DNA of 64,000 bases, taken from NCBI GenBank assembly GCA_016223085.1, contig JACRPS010000015.1, positions 122,537-186,536 of the forward strand. Direction: 5' to 3'. Positions 1 through 8,490 of this stretch are shown piece by piece. Position 1 is the stretch's first letter. Each line of letters begins with the position of its first letter. The position numbers and the translations under genes were made by a program. Source of the stretch: Chloroflexota bacterium. GTDB taxonomy: Bacteria > Chloroflexota > Anaerolineae > Aggregatilineales > Phototrophicaceae. The notes under the pieces were generated by a model that did not search any database, was not told where the DNA came from, and saw nothing but the letters and a program-made list of their open reading frames with translations.

Positions 1-2
1 CG

Positions 3-65
3 GTTAAACACACGCGCCCGATCAATCCGAATTATTACGAACTGGCGCGTATTCTGTCGCAGTAG
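3..65 (+). CDS. C-terminal end of a truncated gene (possible solute-binding protein)
   Basis: The reading frame is open from the window edge to a TAG and encodes about 20 residues ending in NPNYYELARILSQ. This tail resembles the C-termini of some sugar-type extracellular solute-binding proteins, but it is far too short to assign. The gene lies almost wholly outside the window. It converges on the minus-strand gene that ends at 90. Confidence 0.35.
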   Translation, partial: VKHTRPINPNYYELARILSQ

Positions 66-89
66 CGGTTGGGGTAAAGTTGCGTTTTT

Positions 90-470
90 CTATGTCCTGT
101 TCTGGTGTCCCCGGTGCGGTTGGCGCGGCGAGCCGTCATAGTTACGCACGTACAGATCACCCAGGCGTTCGGCCAGCCAGGACTGGTAAACCTCGTTGCT
201 GATGTCAAAGATAAAGCTGGTGTTTTTACCGCAGTTGGGACAGGCAGTTACCAGTTCGTTTAAACCCTGAAACGAACGGTTAATCTGCGCGATTACAGTG
301 AGGCGGCTGCCGCAGTGGACGCAGGCCTGTTCCTGCGCGTATTCGTACTGGCTGGCGATGTCATGGGCGATAATGTAACCCTCACTGGTGCGCTGGTAGA
401 GATCGGCGGTGCGGTTGGGGTTGAGGCCGGGGTCCACCGCCCTGTTTGAGGAACGCCGCCGGAAGGCCAT
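90..470 (-). CDS. Small zinc-ribbon protein of unknown function
   Basis: About 126 residues. Two CxxC pairs (CVHC near residue 50 and CPNC near residue 78) form a probable zinc ribbon; the rest has no family I recognise. I chose the ATG at 470 (MAFRRRSS) because a longer frame would overlap the upstream YbaK-like gene, and an AAAGG sequence lies about 10 bases before this ATG. It sits 13 bases downstream of that gene, so the two are probably cotranscribed. The function is unknown; metal binding is inferred from the cysteine spacing only. Confidence 0.7.
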   Translation of the reverse strand: MAFRRRSSNRAVDPGLNPNRTADLYQRTSEGYIIAHDIASQYEYAQEQACVHCGSRLTVIAQINRSFQGLNELVTACPNCGKNTSFIFDISNEVYQSWLAERLGDLYVRNYDGSPRQPHRGHQNRT

Positions 471-483
471 GCCTGTGACCTTT

Positions 484-960
484 CTACTCCGTACTGATGT
501 CCGCAATCTTCGCGTTTAACACCCGCACCAGCGTCATTGTCGGCACGCGCAGGTCCATGCCGCGCTGGCCGGCGCTGACCAGAATGTGCTGGTGGGCAGT
601 GGCGGGTTTGTCCAGGTAAACCGGCCAGTTTTTATGAGTCAGGGCTAAGGCGCTGATGCCGCCGACTTTCAGGCCGGTCAGTTGTTCCGCATCTTTATGC
701 GCGGCCATCACCACTTTTTTGTGCCCACTAATCGCCGCCAGTGTTTTGAGATCGAGCTTGCGGTGCGCAGCAATCATTGCCAGCAGGGGCTTGCCGCCCT
801 CGGCGGGTTGCACCACCAGCGTTTTGTAAACCAGATACGGCGGCACGCCCAGCACTTCCGCGATTTCCTCCGCGTCGCGCATCGTGTCCGGGAATTCGGT
901 CACTTCATAAGGAATATCGTGTCTTTCAAGCAGGCGCATCGAGTTCAGTTTTTGGGACAT
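484..960 (-). CDS. ybaK: YbaK/EbsC-type aminoacyl-tRNA deacylase
   Basis: 158 residues, the normal length for the YbaK/EbsC family, which hydrolyses misacylated Cys-tRNA(Pro) and related tRNAs in the cytoplasm. The invariant lysine is present at residue 46 (LVYKTLVV), followed by the conserved glycine-rich segment VGGISAL around residues 100-105. The start ATG is preceded by repeat-derived sequence (GCGATTGGCAGTTGG) rather than a strong ribosome binding site. It probably forms a two-gene unit with the zinc-ribbon gene. The exact tRNA substrate (Cys-Pro or Ala-Pro) cannot be told from sequence alone. Confidence 0.88.
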   Translation of the reverse strand: MSQKLNSMRLLERHDIPYEVTEFPDTMRDAEEIAEVLGVPPYLVYKTLVVQPAEGGKPLLAMIAAHRKLDLKTLAAISGHKKVVMAAHKDAEQLTGLKVGGISALALTHKNWPVYLDKPATAHQHILVSAGQRGMDLRVPTMTLVRVLNAKIADISTE

Positions 961-961
961 G

Positions 962-1158
962 GTTTAGCGATTGGCAGTTGGCAGTTGGCTGTCACAAACG
1001 TATTGTATACGCATAACGAACCCAATTTCAACAAGGTCAAGGGGAAAAACGAGGACACGATCTATCGTGTCCCTACAAAAAGTATCCTCACGATTTCCCA
1101 CTCCCCAAGTCAATTGGAAGAAGGAGCGATGGGAGAAGGTACTGTCGGCAGCTCATCG
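962..1158. repeat. Intergenic cluster of dispersed repeats
   Basis: This gap has tandem GGCAGTT units at about 963-991 and a degenerate copy of the same motif on the opposite side running into the dusB 3' end at 1150-1190. It also holds a palindrome at 1051-1076 (arms GGACACGAT and ATCGTGTCC around CT). The palindrome belongs to the family also found at 26144, 30712 and 35827. No gene is visible in the gap. Confidence 0.7.
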
Positions 1159-2190
1159 CTAATTGCTAATCGCCAACTGCCTTTCCTCAGCCAATGGCAA
1201 CAGGATATATTCGATGTCCGCCAGCGTTTCGGCGCGCACCAGTTGATTGCGTACGGCCACCGACCCCGGCTCATCCAGCGCATACTTCGTGAGCTGGCCA
1301 CGCAGTTCGCGGACAACCACCTGTTCCGGGCAGGTGGTCGCATCGGCGACGGTGCGGCGGGCGTGTTCCAGCGCAATCGCGGCGCGCTCGGCGCGCGTCG
1401 GTTCAGGCAGAGCTTCACCCGTTTGCAGTTCATACGCAATGTGGCGGAAAATCCAGGGCTGGCCGAGCGCTGCCCGCCCGATCATAAGGCCATCGCAGCC
1501 GGTCAGCCGCAGCAGCCGCGCTGCGCTATGGGTGTCGGTCACATCGCCGTTGCCGATCACGGGGATGTTGACCATCGCTTTAATCTGCCGGATGATGTCC
1601 CAATCGGCGTCGCCCTGGAAGCCCTGCCTGGCGAAGCGGGCGTGAACCGCAATCGCCTGCACACCGGCCTGCTCCGCCGCTCGCGCGAACGGAATCGCCG
1701 TCACGTCCCCCGGCTCCCAGCCGCTGCGAACCTTGACCGTCACTGGCACATCCACCGCTTTGACAACGGCTTCGACGACTGCCGCCGCCGTACATACGTC
1801 TTTGAGCAGCCCCGCGCCGCCGCCCTTGTTGGCGATCTTCGGCACCCAGCAGCCCATGTTGATATCCACGATGTCCGCGCCATGGTCCGCCACGATGCGC
1901 GCCGCCTCGGCCATGACTGCCGGGTCGTTGCCAAACAACTGCACCGCAAACGGATGCTCGTCAGGTGTCCAGTCGAACAGGTGCAGGCTGCGTTTGACAC
2001 CGCTGTTTTTCAGGATGTTGCTGCTAATGAGTTCGCTGCATACCAGTCCACAGCCGCCGAGGTCGCGGCACAGGGTACGGAAGGCGTGGTTGGTGTGTCC
2101 GGCCATTGGGGCGAGTGTCAGCGGCGGGTCAATCGTGATGCCGCCGATGGCAAAGGGTTGGAGCAGGGGGGTTGGTAGGGTCGTCTGCAT
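1159..2190 (-). CDS. dus: tRNA-dihydrouridine synthase
   Basis: 343 residues from the ATG at 2190; upstream in-frame sequence is not Dus-like and runs through a repeat. Dus enzymes are FMN- and NADPH-dependent and reduce uridines in tRNA. The TIM-barrel N-terminus LAPMAGHTNHAFR (residues 27-38), the catalytic cysteine C114 in DINMGC, and the FMN-binding VIGNGDV and GLMIGRAALG motifs are all present. The residue after the cysteine is W instead of the common P. AGAGGAC lies immediately upstream of the start. The last codons (QLAISN-stop) are written by the dispersed GGCAGTTGGC repeat, so the natural C-terminus may have been altered. Confidence 0.92.
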   Translation of the reverse strand: MQTTLPTPLLQPFAIGGITIDPPLTLAPMAGHTNHAFRTLCRDLGGCGLVCSELISSNILKNSGVKRSLHLFDWTPDEHPFAVQLFGNDPAVMAEAARIVADHGADIVDINMGCWVPKIANKGGGAGLLKDVCTAAAVVEAVVKAVDVPVTVKVRSGWEPGDVTAIPFARAAEQAGVQAIAVHARFARQGFQGDADWDIIRQIKAMVNIPVIGNGDVTDTHSAARLLRLTGCDGLMIGRAALGQPWIFRHIAYELQTGEALPEPTRAERAAIALEHARRTVADATTCPEQVVVRELRGQLTKYALDEPGSVAVRNQLVRAETLADIEYILLPLAEERQLAISN

Positions 2191-2215
2191 GTCCTCTGCA
2201 TGTCCTATGGGTGTT

Positions 2216-2244
2216 GTAGGGGTATGTTTCAAACCCGCCCCTAC
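2216..2244. repeat. Imperfect palindrome, GTAGGGG...CCCCTAC family
   Basis: Ends are GTAGGGG and CCCCTAC around a GTTTCAAAC core. This degenerate copy lies between two minus-strand genes. The best-conserved copy is at 51790-51819. Confidence 0.75.
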
Positions 2245-2254
2245 GAATATATGT

Positions 2255-3400
2255 TTACGGTTCTGGCGTGGGGGTTTTTTGCAGTTCCTCCACCAGCATC
2301 GTGGCAATGATCGCCGTGTTGCCCTTGAGGAACACGAAGTTCCAGTCATCGGTCACGGTTTTCAGGCCATCCGGCTGGTACAGCGGCGGCATACAGCCGT
2401 AATCCCACTCGCCATCCACGTAATGATACACACCCCGGCTGCCAAAGAAACCCTCAACTGTCGGCGTTTCCTGCCAGACCAGCACATAGAAGGCTTCACT
2501 CGGCACGCAGAAGCCGGTGACAACACGCTGCACGTTAGCGTCGGCTGGGAAGCCCAGATCGGCAGGGTCGTACTCGCGCGTTCCGGCAGCTTTAAGGCGG
2601 TCAAGCTGTGGCTCAAGCACGCGCAGGATGGGCTGCAAGTCCCGCTGGAGCAGCGCGGTTTCGGCCTGGCGGGTGGCGGCGTACTGGGTGGACCAGGCAT
2701 CATTCCTGATGTCCTGGCGGGTGAACTCCAGCGGCAGCACCAGCAGGATGGACACGATCACCGCCGCGATTATGATGCCTCCCATGATCCAGGCAATCGT
2801 CCATGAGTCGTTGATAAAGCCGGATGGGATGCCCAACTGCGTCTGGAAGTGTTTGACCAGTTCCGCCGCTTCGTCCTCCTTGCCAAAAGGGATGGGCACC
2901 CGTTCCTCTTTTTTGTGCGCAAACGAGCCGTAGCGGGAATACTGCTTGTAGACGTAACGGAAGACCAGTGTATCGGGCATGTGCTCCACTTCGATCAGCC
3001 CGCTCTTGAAATCGCGCAGTCGGCGGCGCTCCGGCCAGTAAACCCCAAGCGGGCCGAGGTACACCTCGCTGCCATTGCGCGATTCAACCGGGTAGCGCCA
3101 GTGTGCCCAGTGATCGCCCGCCAGCACCCGCTGGATCCGCACGTAATTACGGCTGTAGATCGCCAGCAGCGCCAGTGGAATCGGCGCCAGCACCGCGACA
3201 AACATCAGCACGAGGCCGGCGGTGTAGCGGGTGTCAATTGAACCGGCAAACAGCGTCAGCCCCAGCAGCACGATCAGCGCGCCGCCGGCAATGGTGAACC
3301 CGCCGATGACAAACGGCGCAAATGGGTTGCCGGGTGTCAGGCCAAGTCCTTTCACCTCGGGCATAGGCTTGCTGGCAGATGTCTGCAAAAAACCTTCCAC
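2255..3400 (-). CDS. Membrane protein of unknown function
   Basis: 381 residues from a GTG start preceded by GGGGG at a good distance; an internal ATG at residue 13 is the alternative. Two hydrophobic segments lie near residues 29-52 and 57-82, and a third near 205-228 (MGGIIIAAVIVSILLVL). A soluble, charged domain follows to the C-terminus. Between the second and third segments is a mixed region with several aromatic residues that may be PH-like, though I cannot confirm a family. It ends just before a palindromic repeat and is probably a stand-alone gene. Function unknown. Confidence 0.75.
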   Translation of the reverse strand: MEGFLQTSASKPMPEVKGLGLTPGNPFAPFVIGGFTIAGGALIVLLGLTLFAGSIDTRYTAGLVLMFVAVLAPIPLALLAIYSRNYVRIQRVLAGDHWAHWRYPVESRNGSEVYLGPLGVYWPERRRLRDFKSGLIEVEHMPDTLVFRYVYKQYSRYGSFAHKKEERVPIPFGKEDEAAELVKHFQTQLGIPSGFINDSWTIAWIMGGIIIAAVIVSILLVLPLEFTRQDIRNDAWSTQYAATRQAETALLQRDLQPILRVLEPQLDRLKAAGTREYDPADLGFPADANVQRVVTGFCVPSEAFYVLVWQETPTVEGFFGSRGVYHYVDGEWDYGCMPPLYQPDGLKTVTDDWNFVFLKGNTAIIATMLVEELQKTPTPEP

Positions 3401-3478
3401 GTTGAACCCCCTGCTGGAAGTGAATATCAGAATGTCGGCACAAAGCAGGGCCTGTCAGCGCCATACCCCGGCGGGTAT

Positions 3479-4396
3479 CTATTCCACCGCGCGGATGCGC
3501 AGCCGGACCATGCCGCTTTTATCTTCCCCCGGTAGCAGGACAAACACGCCAGAGCCAGGAATCCGGTTGACGTACAGGTTAAAGCCGTCATTGGCGTTGG
3601 TCATTGGTTCGACGGCAAAAAACGGTTTTCCCAACGGCGTAAAAATCAGGATGTGCTGGAAGATCGGATCGCTGTACAGGGCAAGCTGGATATTCCAGTC
3701 TGGATAGGTAATCCGCACCGGCTCGTCCGGCTGGCAGCGTGTCAGTAGATCGTTATATTCGCATTCGTTAAGGCGGCGCGGCTGGCGGAAGTCCAGTTCC
3801 GGCTTCACCGGCACGGGCGCATCTATGGCCAAGAAGTCCACCAGTTCAAACTGGTGGCTGCACGGAATCTGCACAACCGGCGTGTTGCCACCGTCAGGGC
3901 GCACAAAATACGGATGATGGCCGAAACCGCCGGGCATCGGGTAGGTATCCTCATTTTTGAGTGACAGCCAGATCACAAAATCGCGCCGTTCCAACCAGAA
4001 CAGCGCCCGCGCCGAGAACCGGAACGGGAAATTCATATCCGGGAACTCCAGGGAATTCAGGCTGAGGTGCAGCCGGTCGCGGGCCTGAACTTCCAGCCGC
4101 CAGGGGCGATTGCGCACGTCGCCGTGCCGCGCCGTGCCATCGTCCGGCGCGGGCCGGAGCTGATACGTCTGGCTGCCAAAGCGTAGTTGGGCGTCCCTGA
4201 TGCGGTTGCACCAGGGCAGCATGATGAAACTGCTGCACCGGCTGGAATTGCCGTAGTCGGCTGCCGGCGTAGGACGCAGGATATCCAGCCACTCGCCGTT
4301 GTGCCGGACGCGCGCGAAGGCGAGCGATGCGCCCGTTTCCGGCAGGATACCCACCTGCCAGAACTCGTTTTCGATCACCTGAAGTTGGTCTGCCAT
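3479..4396 (-). CDS. Aldose 1-epimerase family protein
   Basis: 305 residues, close to the usual GalM-family length. The family interconverts alpha and beta anomers of aldoses or related sugar phosphates. Expected active-site elements are visible: an arginine in WCNRIRDA (about residue 64), histidines in GFGHHPYF (about 158-163), and the catalytic glutamate in FFAVEPMTNANDGFN (near residue 260). AAGG lies upstream of the ATG. The gene stands alone between membrane-protein and dehydrogenase genes. The sugar substrate cannot be assigned. Confidence 0.85.
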   Translation of the reverse strand: MADQLQVIENEFWQVGILPETGASLAFARVRHNGEWLDILRPTPAADYGNSSRCSSFIMLPWCNRIRDAQLRFGSQTYQLRPAPDDGTARHGDVRNRPWRLEVQARDRLHLSLNSLEFPDMNFPFRFSARALFWLERRDFVIWLSLKNEDTYPMPGGFGHHPYFVRPDGGNTPVVQIPCSHQFELVDFLAIDAPVPVKPELDFRQPRRLNECEYNDLLTRCQPDEPVRITYPDWNIQLALYSDPIFQHILIFTPLGKPFFAVEPMTNANDGFNLYVNRIPGSGVFVLLPGEDKSGMVRLRIRAVE

Positions 4397-4540
4397 GTCT
4401 GCCTTGCTGCCTGTTAAAGAGGTTGTATCACAATGCGCCGCCGATGGGAATCCGGCTTTCGGCGCTGCCGGTTCAGCCTTTTGATGGATAGGCCGAAATC
4501 CATTCAGGTTTGAGCTGGTTGTTGGTTAACGTATCCGTCC

Positions 4541-5320
4541 CTACCGATACTGCTTTCTCGCAATGCGCCCCATCAGCCCCGGCAGGAGGATGTTACCCCA
4601 GATCACCAACCGGTCAAACCACCGCAGTGTGACGGTTTTAGGATGGTGGCGGGTGGCCTGCACAATGGCCGCCGCTACCCGGTCGGCGCTCATGGTCGGC
4701 GTGTGCTGGCCGGTGCGTTTGCCCCCACCCAATCGGTTCTCGTTAAACTCGGTGGCTGTGCGCCCGATCAGGAAATCGGTTACGAGGATGTGGTCGGCTT
4801 CCAGTTCCAGCCGCAGCGACCGCGCCAGACTGGACACAAACGCCTTGCTGGCGGCGTACAGCGCGGCATAGGGGGAGGTCAGATTATAGGCCACCGAGGA
4901 GACGGTGATAATGTGCCCGCCGCCGGTCTGCCGCATGGCGGGAACCGCCGCGCGGAGACTGTGCAGCACGCCGTCAATATTCGTCCGCAGCAGGGTTTGA
5001 ACGTCGTCCCAATCGGCCTCCACCACGCTGCCGCGATGGCCGACACCGGCGTTGGCAACCAGCACATCCAGCCGCCCGAAGCGTTCTAGTGTCTGCTGCA
5101 CCGCGTTCTGCATGGCAGCGGCATCCTGCACATCGGCGGTAATCGTGAGGAGTTCGCCGCGCGGCGCGGGCAGTACGTAAACGGCCTGCGCCAACTGTTC
5201 CAGCCGGTCGGCGCGGCGTGCGGTTGCAACAACGTTATCCCCCGCCCGGACAAACGCCAGCGCCGCCGCGTAACCGATGCCGCTGGATGCGCCGGTAATC
5301 AGGACCACGCGACTGCTCAA
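4541..5320 (-). CDS. Short-chain dehydrogenase/reductase
   Basis: About 260 residues, a classical SDR fold. TGASSGIG (NAD(P) binding) is near residue 8, NAG near 85, and the catalytic pair is in YAASK near 155. Specificity is unknown. I place the start at a TTG at 5320 that overlaps the upstream membrane gene's stop as TTGA, which gives an N-terminus SSRVVLITGASS of normal SDR length; a GTG at 5308 is possible. The overlap indicates translational coupling to the 5317-6450 gene. The arginine after the glycine motif region (TARRADR) suggests NADP preference. Confidence 0.88.
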   Translation of the reverse strand: MSSRVVLITGASSGIGYAAALAFVRAGDNVVATARRADRLEQLAQAVYVLPAPRGELLTITADVQDAAAMQNAVQQTLERFGRLDVLVANAGVGHRGSVVEADWDDVQTLLRTNIDGVLHSLRAAVPAMRQTGGGHIITVSSVAYNLTSPYAALYAASKAFVSSLARSLRLELEADHILVTDFLIGRTATEFNENRLGGGKRTGQHTPTMSADRVAAAIVQATRHHPKTVTLRWFDRLVIWGNILLPGLMGRIARKQYR

Positions 5321-6450
5321 AGCGCCCGCCTGATGCCCAGCAGCGCCTGCCGGATTTCCTGGGGATTCTGCCGCTGGATGTAGTTTTTGGTATAGCGGTT
5401 GAACACGTAAATCCACGTCCCGAAGGTGATAAACAGGATCAGTTCCAGCGCCACAAAGTTGATGATACCCAGGATGTAATAAGCCACCAGCGAGACCGCG
5501 CAAATCGCGCCGCAGATACGGGAGAACCGGATAAACGACGCGGGATAGATATTGGGCGCAATGCGATCAAGCGCAAACATCCCCAGCATGAACATGATAA
5601 TCATGATATGCGCAAACAGATGATGCAGGAAGGTGCTTATCGCCGTGACACGAGTCGGGAACACGCCGATGCCAACAATCCCCAGGCAGATGAGGGTTAA
5701 CCCGACACGAATGAGGCGAAAGCTGTTTAGCGGAAAATGCCCCATCTTATGGAGGACTTCCAGATCATCAATCAGGTCACGGGCGAAAGTGAGAGCAAGC
5801 AGGCCCACCAGGATGACGGTCACGTTAAAGACCATGCCTGAGCCGGGGTCATAGCCGAGGATGCTGACGGAATCGCGCCACCACTCGTCATCCTGCGCCA
5901 CCAGGAAGCTGATGAACAGTCCGACCCCCGCAAACGCACCAACCAGCCCCAGCAAATTTCGCTCTCCCAACCCGGCGATGTAGTAGGCCACGCCGAAGCC
6001 GAGTGCTCCGGCATAAGCGGCGCAGACCAGGGCTGCCGCCAGATAGGTGATGCGCGCGTTGGTGAAGGCATTTCCGATCAACCAGAAGGTGAGTGCGCAC
6101 GCGACCGCCACCAGAAACATCACGGCAAAAGATACCGCCAGCCGCCCAATCCAATCCTGGCGGCCTCGTTCGATCACTTTTTCAATGTTGGTCAGGTCAT
6201 CCCGCAGGTGGCTGTACAGGCGATAGGCGATAACGCATATGGGGAAGGCAATTACAATACTGAGAAGAATGCACACCGCACCGACCGAGAGTTCCGCTGT
6301 TTGTGGCGCGGTGAACCAGGCGACATTATCGAGGCCATTCAGCAGGAACAGCGGCACGATTAAGCCCACCAGCGCCGCCGGCGGCGCGGCCAGCATGGCA
6401 TAACGCAGACAGACAGACCGAAACATGGAAGGTTGCGCGGCGTCCATCAT
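5317..6450 (-). CDS. Polytopic membrane protein, DUF998-like
   Basis: 377 residues with about nine or ten hydrophobic segments spread over the whole length. A cytoplasmic stretch (RLYSHLRDDLTNIEKVIERGR) follows the second. The later half, including HHLFAHIMIIMFMLGMFALD, resembles DUF998-type integral membrane proteins, whose role is not established. Its stop overlaps the start of the downstream SDR, so the two form an operon. Confidence 0.72.
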   Translation of the reverse strand: MMDAAQPSMFRSVCLRYAMLAAPPAALVGLIVPLFLLNGLDNVAWFTAPQTAELSVGAVCILLSIVIAFPICVIAYRLYSHLRDDLTNIEKVIERGRQDWIGRLAVSFAVMFLVAVACALTFWLIGNAFTNARITYLAAALVCAAYAGALGFGVAYYIAGLGERNLLGLVGAFAGVGLFISFLVAQDDEWWRDSVSILGYDPGSGMVFNVTVILVGLLALTFARDLIDDLEVLHKMGHFPLNSFRLIRVGLTLICLGIVGIGVFPTRVTAISTFLHHLFAHIMIIMFMLGMFALDRIAPNIYPASFIRFSRICGAICAVSLVAYYILGIINFVALELILFITFGTWIYVFNRYTKNYIQRQNPQEIRQALLGIRRAL

Positions 6451-6484
6451 ATTCCCTCACTATAAAAACACGGTAATAGTTATT

Positions 6485-6781
6485 TTACGATGAAACAAAG
6501 GGTTTGCGTCGCTTAAAAACGCAGAAGTAGGTATTGCTCCACTGGCTGCCGCCACCCCCGGCAAAAAACACATCCCCCTTTTTGCCCGTTTTTGCCACCG
6601 GCTCCATATGCACCAGTTCCCAGCCCTGCGCGCCGAGGGTGTCCAGTTCCGGCATCATCGCTTCCGGCGTGTACTGCGGCGGATTTTTCCAGTCCGGGCG
6701 GAAGCGTTTCAGAAACTCGCCCGCCGTCTTGTTTTTCGCGTCGGCCTTGACAAACGTTGTCAGGTATTCCCACTGTTCCAT
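6485..6781 (-). CDS. Small DUF4177-like protein
   Basis: 98 residues. It opens with EQWEYLTTFV and contains LDTLGAQGWELVHM, the hallmark pattern of DUF4177-type small proteins, whose function is unknown. AAAGG precedes the ATG. A TATAAT hexamer on the minus strand at 6820-6825, about 40 bases upstream, is a likely -10 element without a convincing -35. Confidence 0.75.
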   Translation of the reverse strand: MEQWEYLTTFVKADAKNKTAGEFLKRFRPDWKNPPQYTPEAMMPELDTLGAQGWELVHMEPVAKTGKKGDVFFAGGGGSQWSNTYFCVFKRRKPFVSS

Positions 6782-7014
6782 GAAGGCTGTCCTTTGCCAG
6801 GAAGATTTGTACTGAACTTATTATAGGAGCGATGCGCTGAAATAAGCTACCACTCACAAGGATAGTAAATCGCCCGTAGTCTCTATCCGCCGAAAGACTG
6901 ACCTCCCTCTCCACCATATTGTCGGTTGTGGATTCGGCCTTCCGCTCGTTCTGTCGGACGGCCTTTCCAAAGACAATGGTAACGTATTTCGACAATAGGG
7001 AGATGGTAAACGTG

Positions 7015-8415
7015 ATGCAGATAAACGGCGAATTCATCGGAACAGTTGCGGATAGCCTGCCCATTGAGCGGCTGCGCGCCGATTTGAGGGGCCAGGTTAT
7101 CACCCCAGAGGATGCCGATTATGACACCGTGCGGGCTGGCCTAAGCCTCGAAATTGTGCGCCGCCCGGCGCTGATTGTCCGCCCTGTGGATGCAACTGAC
7201 GTCTCGAAAGTTGTATTGCTCGCCCGCGAAACGGGCATGGAACTGGCGATACGCAGCGGCGGTCATAGCCTGGCCGGTTTCGGTACCTCTGAAGGCGGGA
7301 TTGTACTTGATCTGTCGCTGATGAAAGGTCTGAACATCAACATTCAGGAGCGTACTGCCTGGGCTGAAGCCGGTCTGACGGCAGGCGAATACACTGCCGA
7401 GACATCGAAGTATGGTCTGGCGACCGGGTTCGGTGATACGGCGTCGGTCGGTCTTGGCGGTCTGACCACTGGTGGCGGTATTGGCTATCTCGTCCGCAAG
7501 TACGGCCTGACGATTGACAATCTACTGGCGGCGCAGGTTGTAACTGCGGACGGAGAAATTCGCTACGTAGACGCGGAGAATTACCCCGATCTCTTCTGGG
7601 CGATTCGGGGTGGTGGCGGCAATTTCGGCGTGGTGACGCATTTCAAGTACCGGCTGCGCGAAGTGGATACCATCGTCGGCGGGCTGCTCGTCCTGCCCGC
7701 GACGGCGACGGTTATTGCCGCGTTTGCTGCCGAAGCCGAGGCCGCGCCCGACGAACTTTCGACCATCGTCAGCATCATGCCCGCGCCACCGCTGCCGTTC
7801 ATCCCGGCGGAATATCACGGTCAACTGGTCACAATGGCAATGATGGTCTACACAGGGGATATTGAGGAAGGTCTGCGGGTGGTTGCGCCTTTCCGAAAAC
7901 TGGCTGAACCCATCGTTGACCAGATTGGGCCAATGCCTTATCACCACATCTACCACACGCTAGATGCCGACGATCCCTTCATCTTTACGCTGCGTTCGAA
8001 GTTCATAGATCGGGTTGATGAGCGCGCGGCGCAAATCATGCTGGATTATCTTCACACCGCCAGCGCAGCCATTCGTATTGCGGAGTTTCGTGTGTTGGGA
8101 GGCGCGATGGCGCGTGTACCCGCCGACGCAACCGCGTTTGCGCACCGTTCGGCTAACGTGATGGTGAGTTTCATCGTCCCGTACAAAAACCACAACGAAA
8201 CCCCCATCCATAATGCATGGGCCGTGAGCGCAGCGGCGGCGCTGGGCCAGGGCACGGGAGCGGTGTACGTCAACTTTGTTGGGAATGAGGGCGAAGCGCG
8301 CCTGCATGACGCCTATCCGCAGGCGACCTGGAAACGGCTGGCAGCGATCAAAGCCAGGTATGACCCGACCAACCTGTTCCGCCGCAATCACAACATTGCG
8401 CCGAAGGCCGAGTAA
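7015..8415 (+). CDS. FAD-linked oxidoreductase of the berberine-bridge (BBE) type
   Basis: About 466 residues. The N-terminal FAD_binding_4 domain carries IRSGGHSLAG, whose histidine normally forms the covalent link to FAD. The C-terminal BBE segment (YVNFVGNEGEARLHDAY, DPTNLFRRNHNI) is complete. The second flavin-linking cysteine of bicovalent enzymes is absent: the corresponding stretch reads GFGDTASVGLGGLTTGGG. Substrates in this family are sugars, alkaloids or polyketides; none can be assigned. I chose the ATG at 7015; an ATG at 7003 with AGGGAG only one base away, or one at 6976, are alternatives. The upstream 230 bases carry TATTGTCG and CGACAATA as a widely spaced inverted pair. Confidence 0.9.
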   Translation: MQINGEFIGTVADSLPIERLRADLRGQVITPEDADYDTVRAGLSLEIVRRPALIVRPVDATDVSKVVLLARETGMELAIRSGGHSLAGFGTSEGGIVLDLSLMKGLNINIQERTAWAEAGLTAGEYTAETSKYGLATGFGDTASVGLGGLTTGGGIGYLVRKYGLTIDNLLAAQVVTADGEIRYVDAENYPDLFWAIRGGGGNFGVVTHFKYRLREVDTIVGGLLVLPATATVIAAFAAEAEAAPDELSTIVSIMPAPPLPFIPAEYHGQLVTMAMMVYTGDIEEGLRVVAPFRKLAEPIVDQIGPMPYHHIYHTLDADDPFIFTLRSKFIDRVDERAAQIMLDYLHTASAAIRIAEFRVLGGAMARVPADATAFAHRSANVMVSFIVPYKNHNETPIHNAWAVSAAAALGQGTGAVYVNFVGNEGEARLHDAYPQATWKRLAAIKARYDPTNLFRRNHNIAPKAE

Positions 8416-8490
8416 AACACGTGAAGCGGGCGGGCAGGACACCATGAGTCTTGCCCGCTGCGCCCCAACTTGGAACTCTCCAATTCGGAA

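Noticed and set aside
682..2178. Long plus-strand open frame of 498 codons overlapping ybaK and dus
   Set aside because: It is antisense to two well-supported genes, has arginine/histidine-rich sequence typical of high-GC shadows, and shows no family pattern.
6918..6997. TetR-type operator (TATTGTCG and CGACAATA)
   Set aside because: The halves are about 60 bases apart and no adjacent TetR gene exists; kept only as a remark under the oxidoreductase gene.
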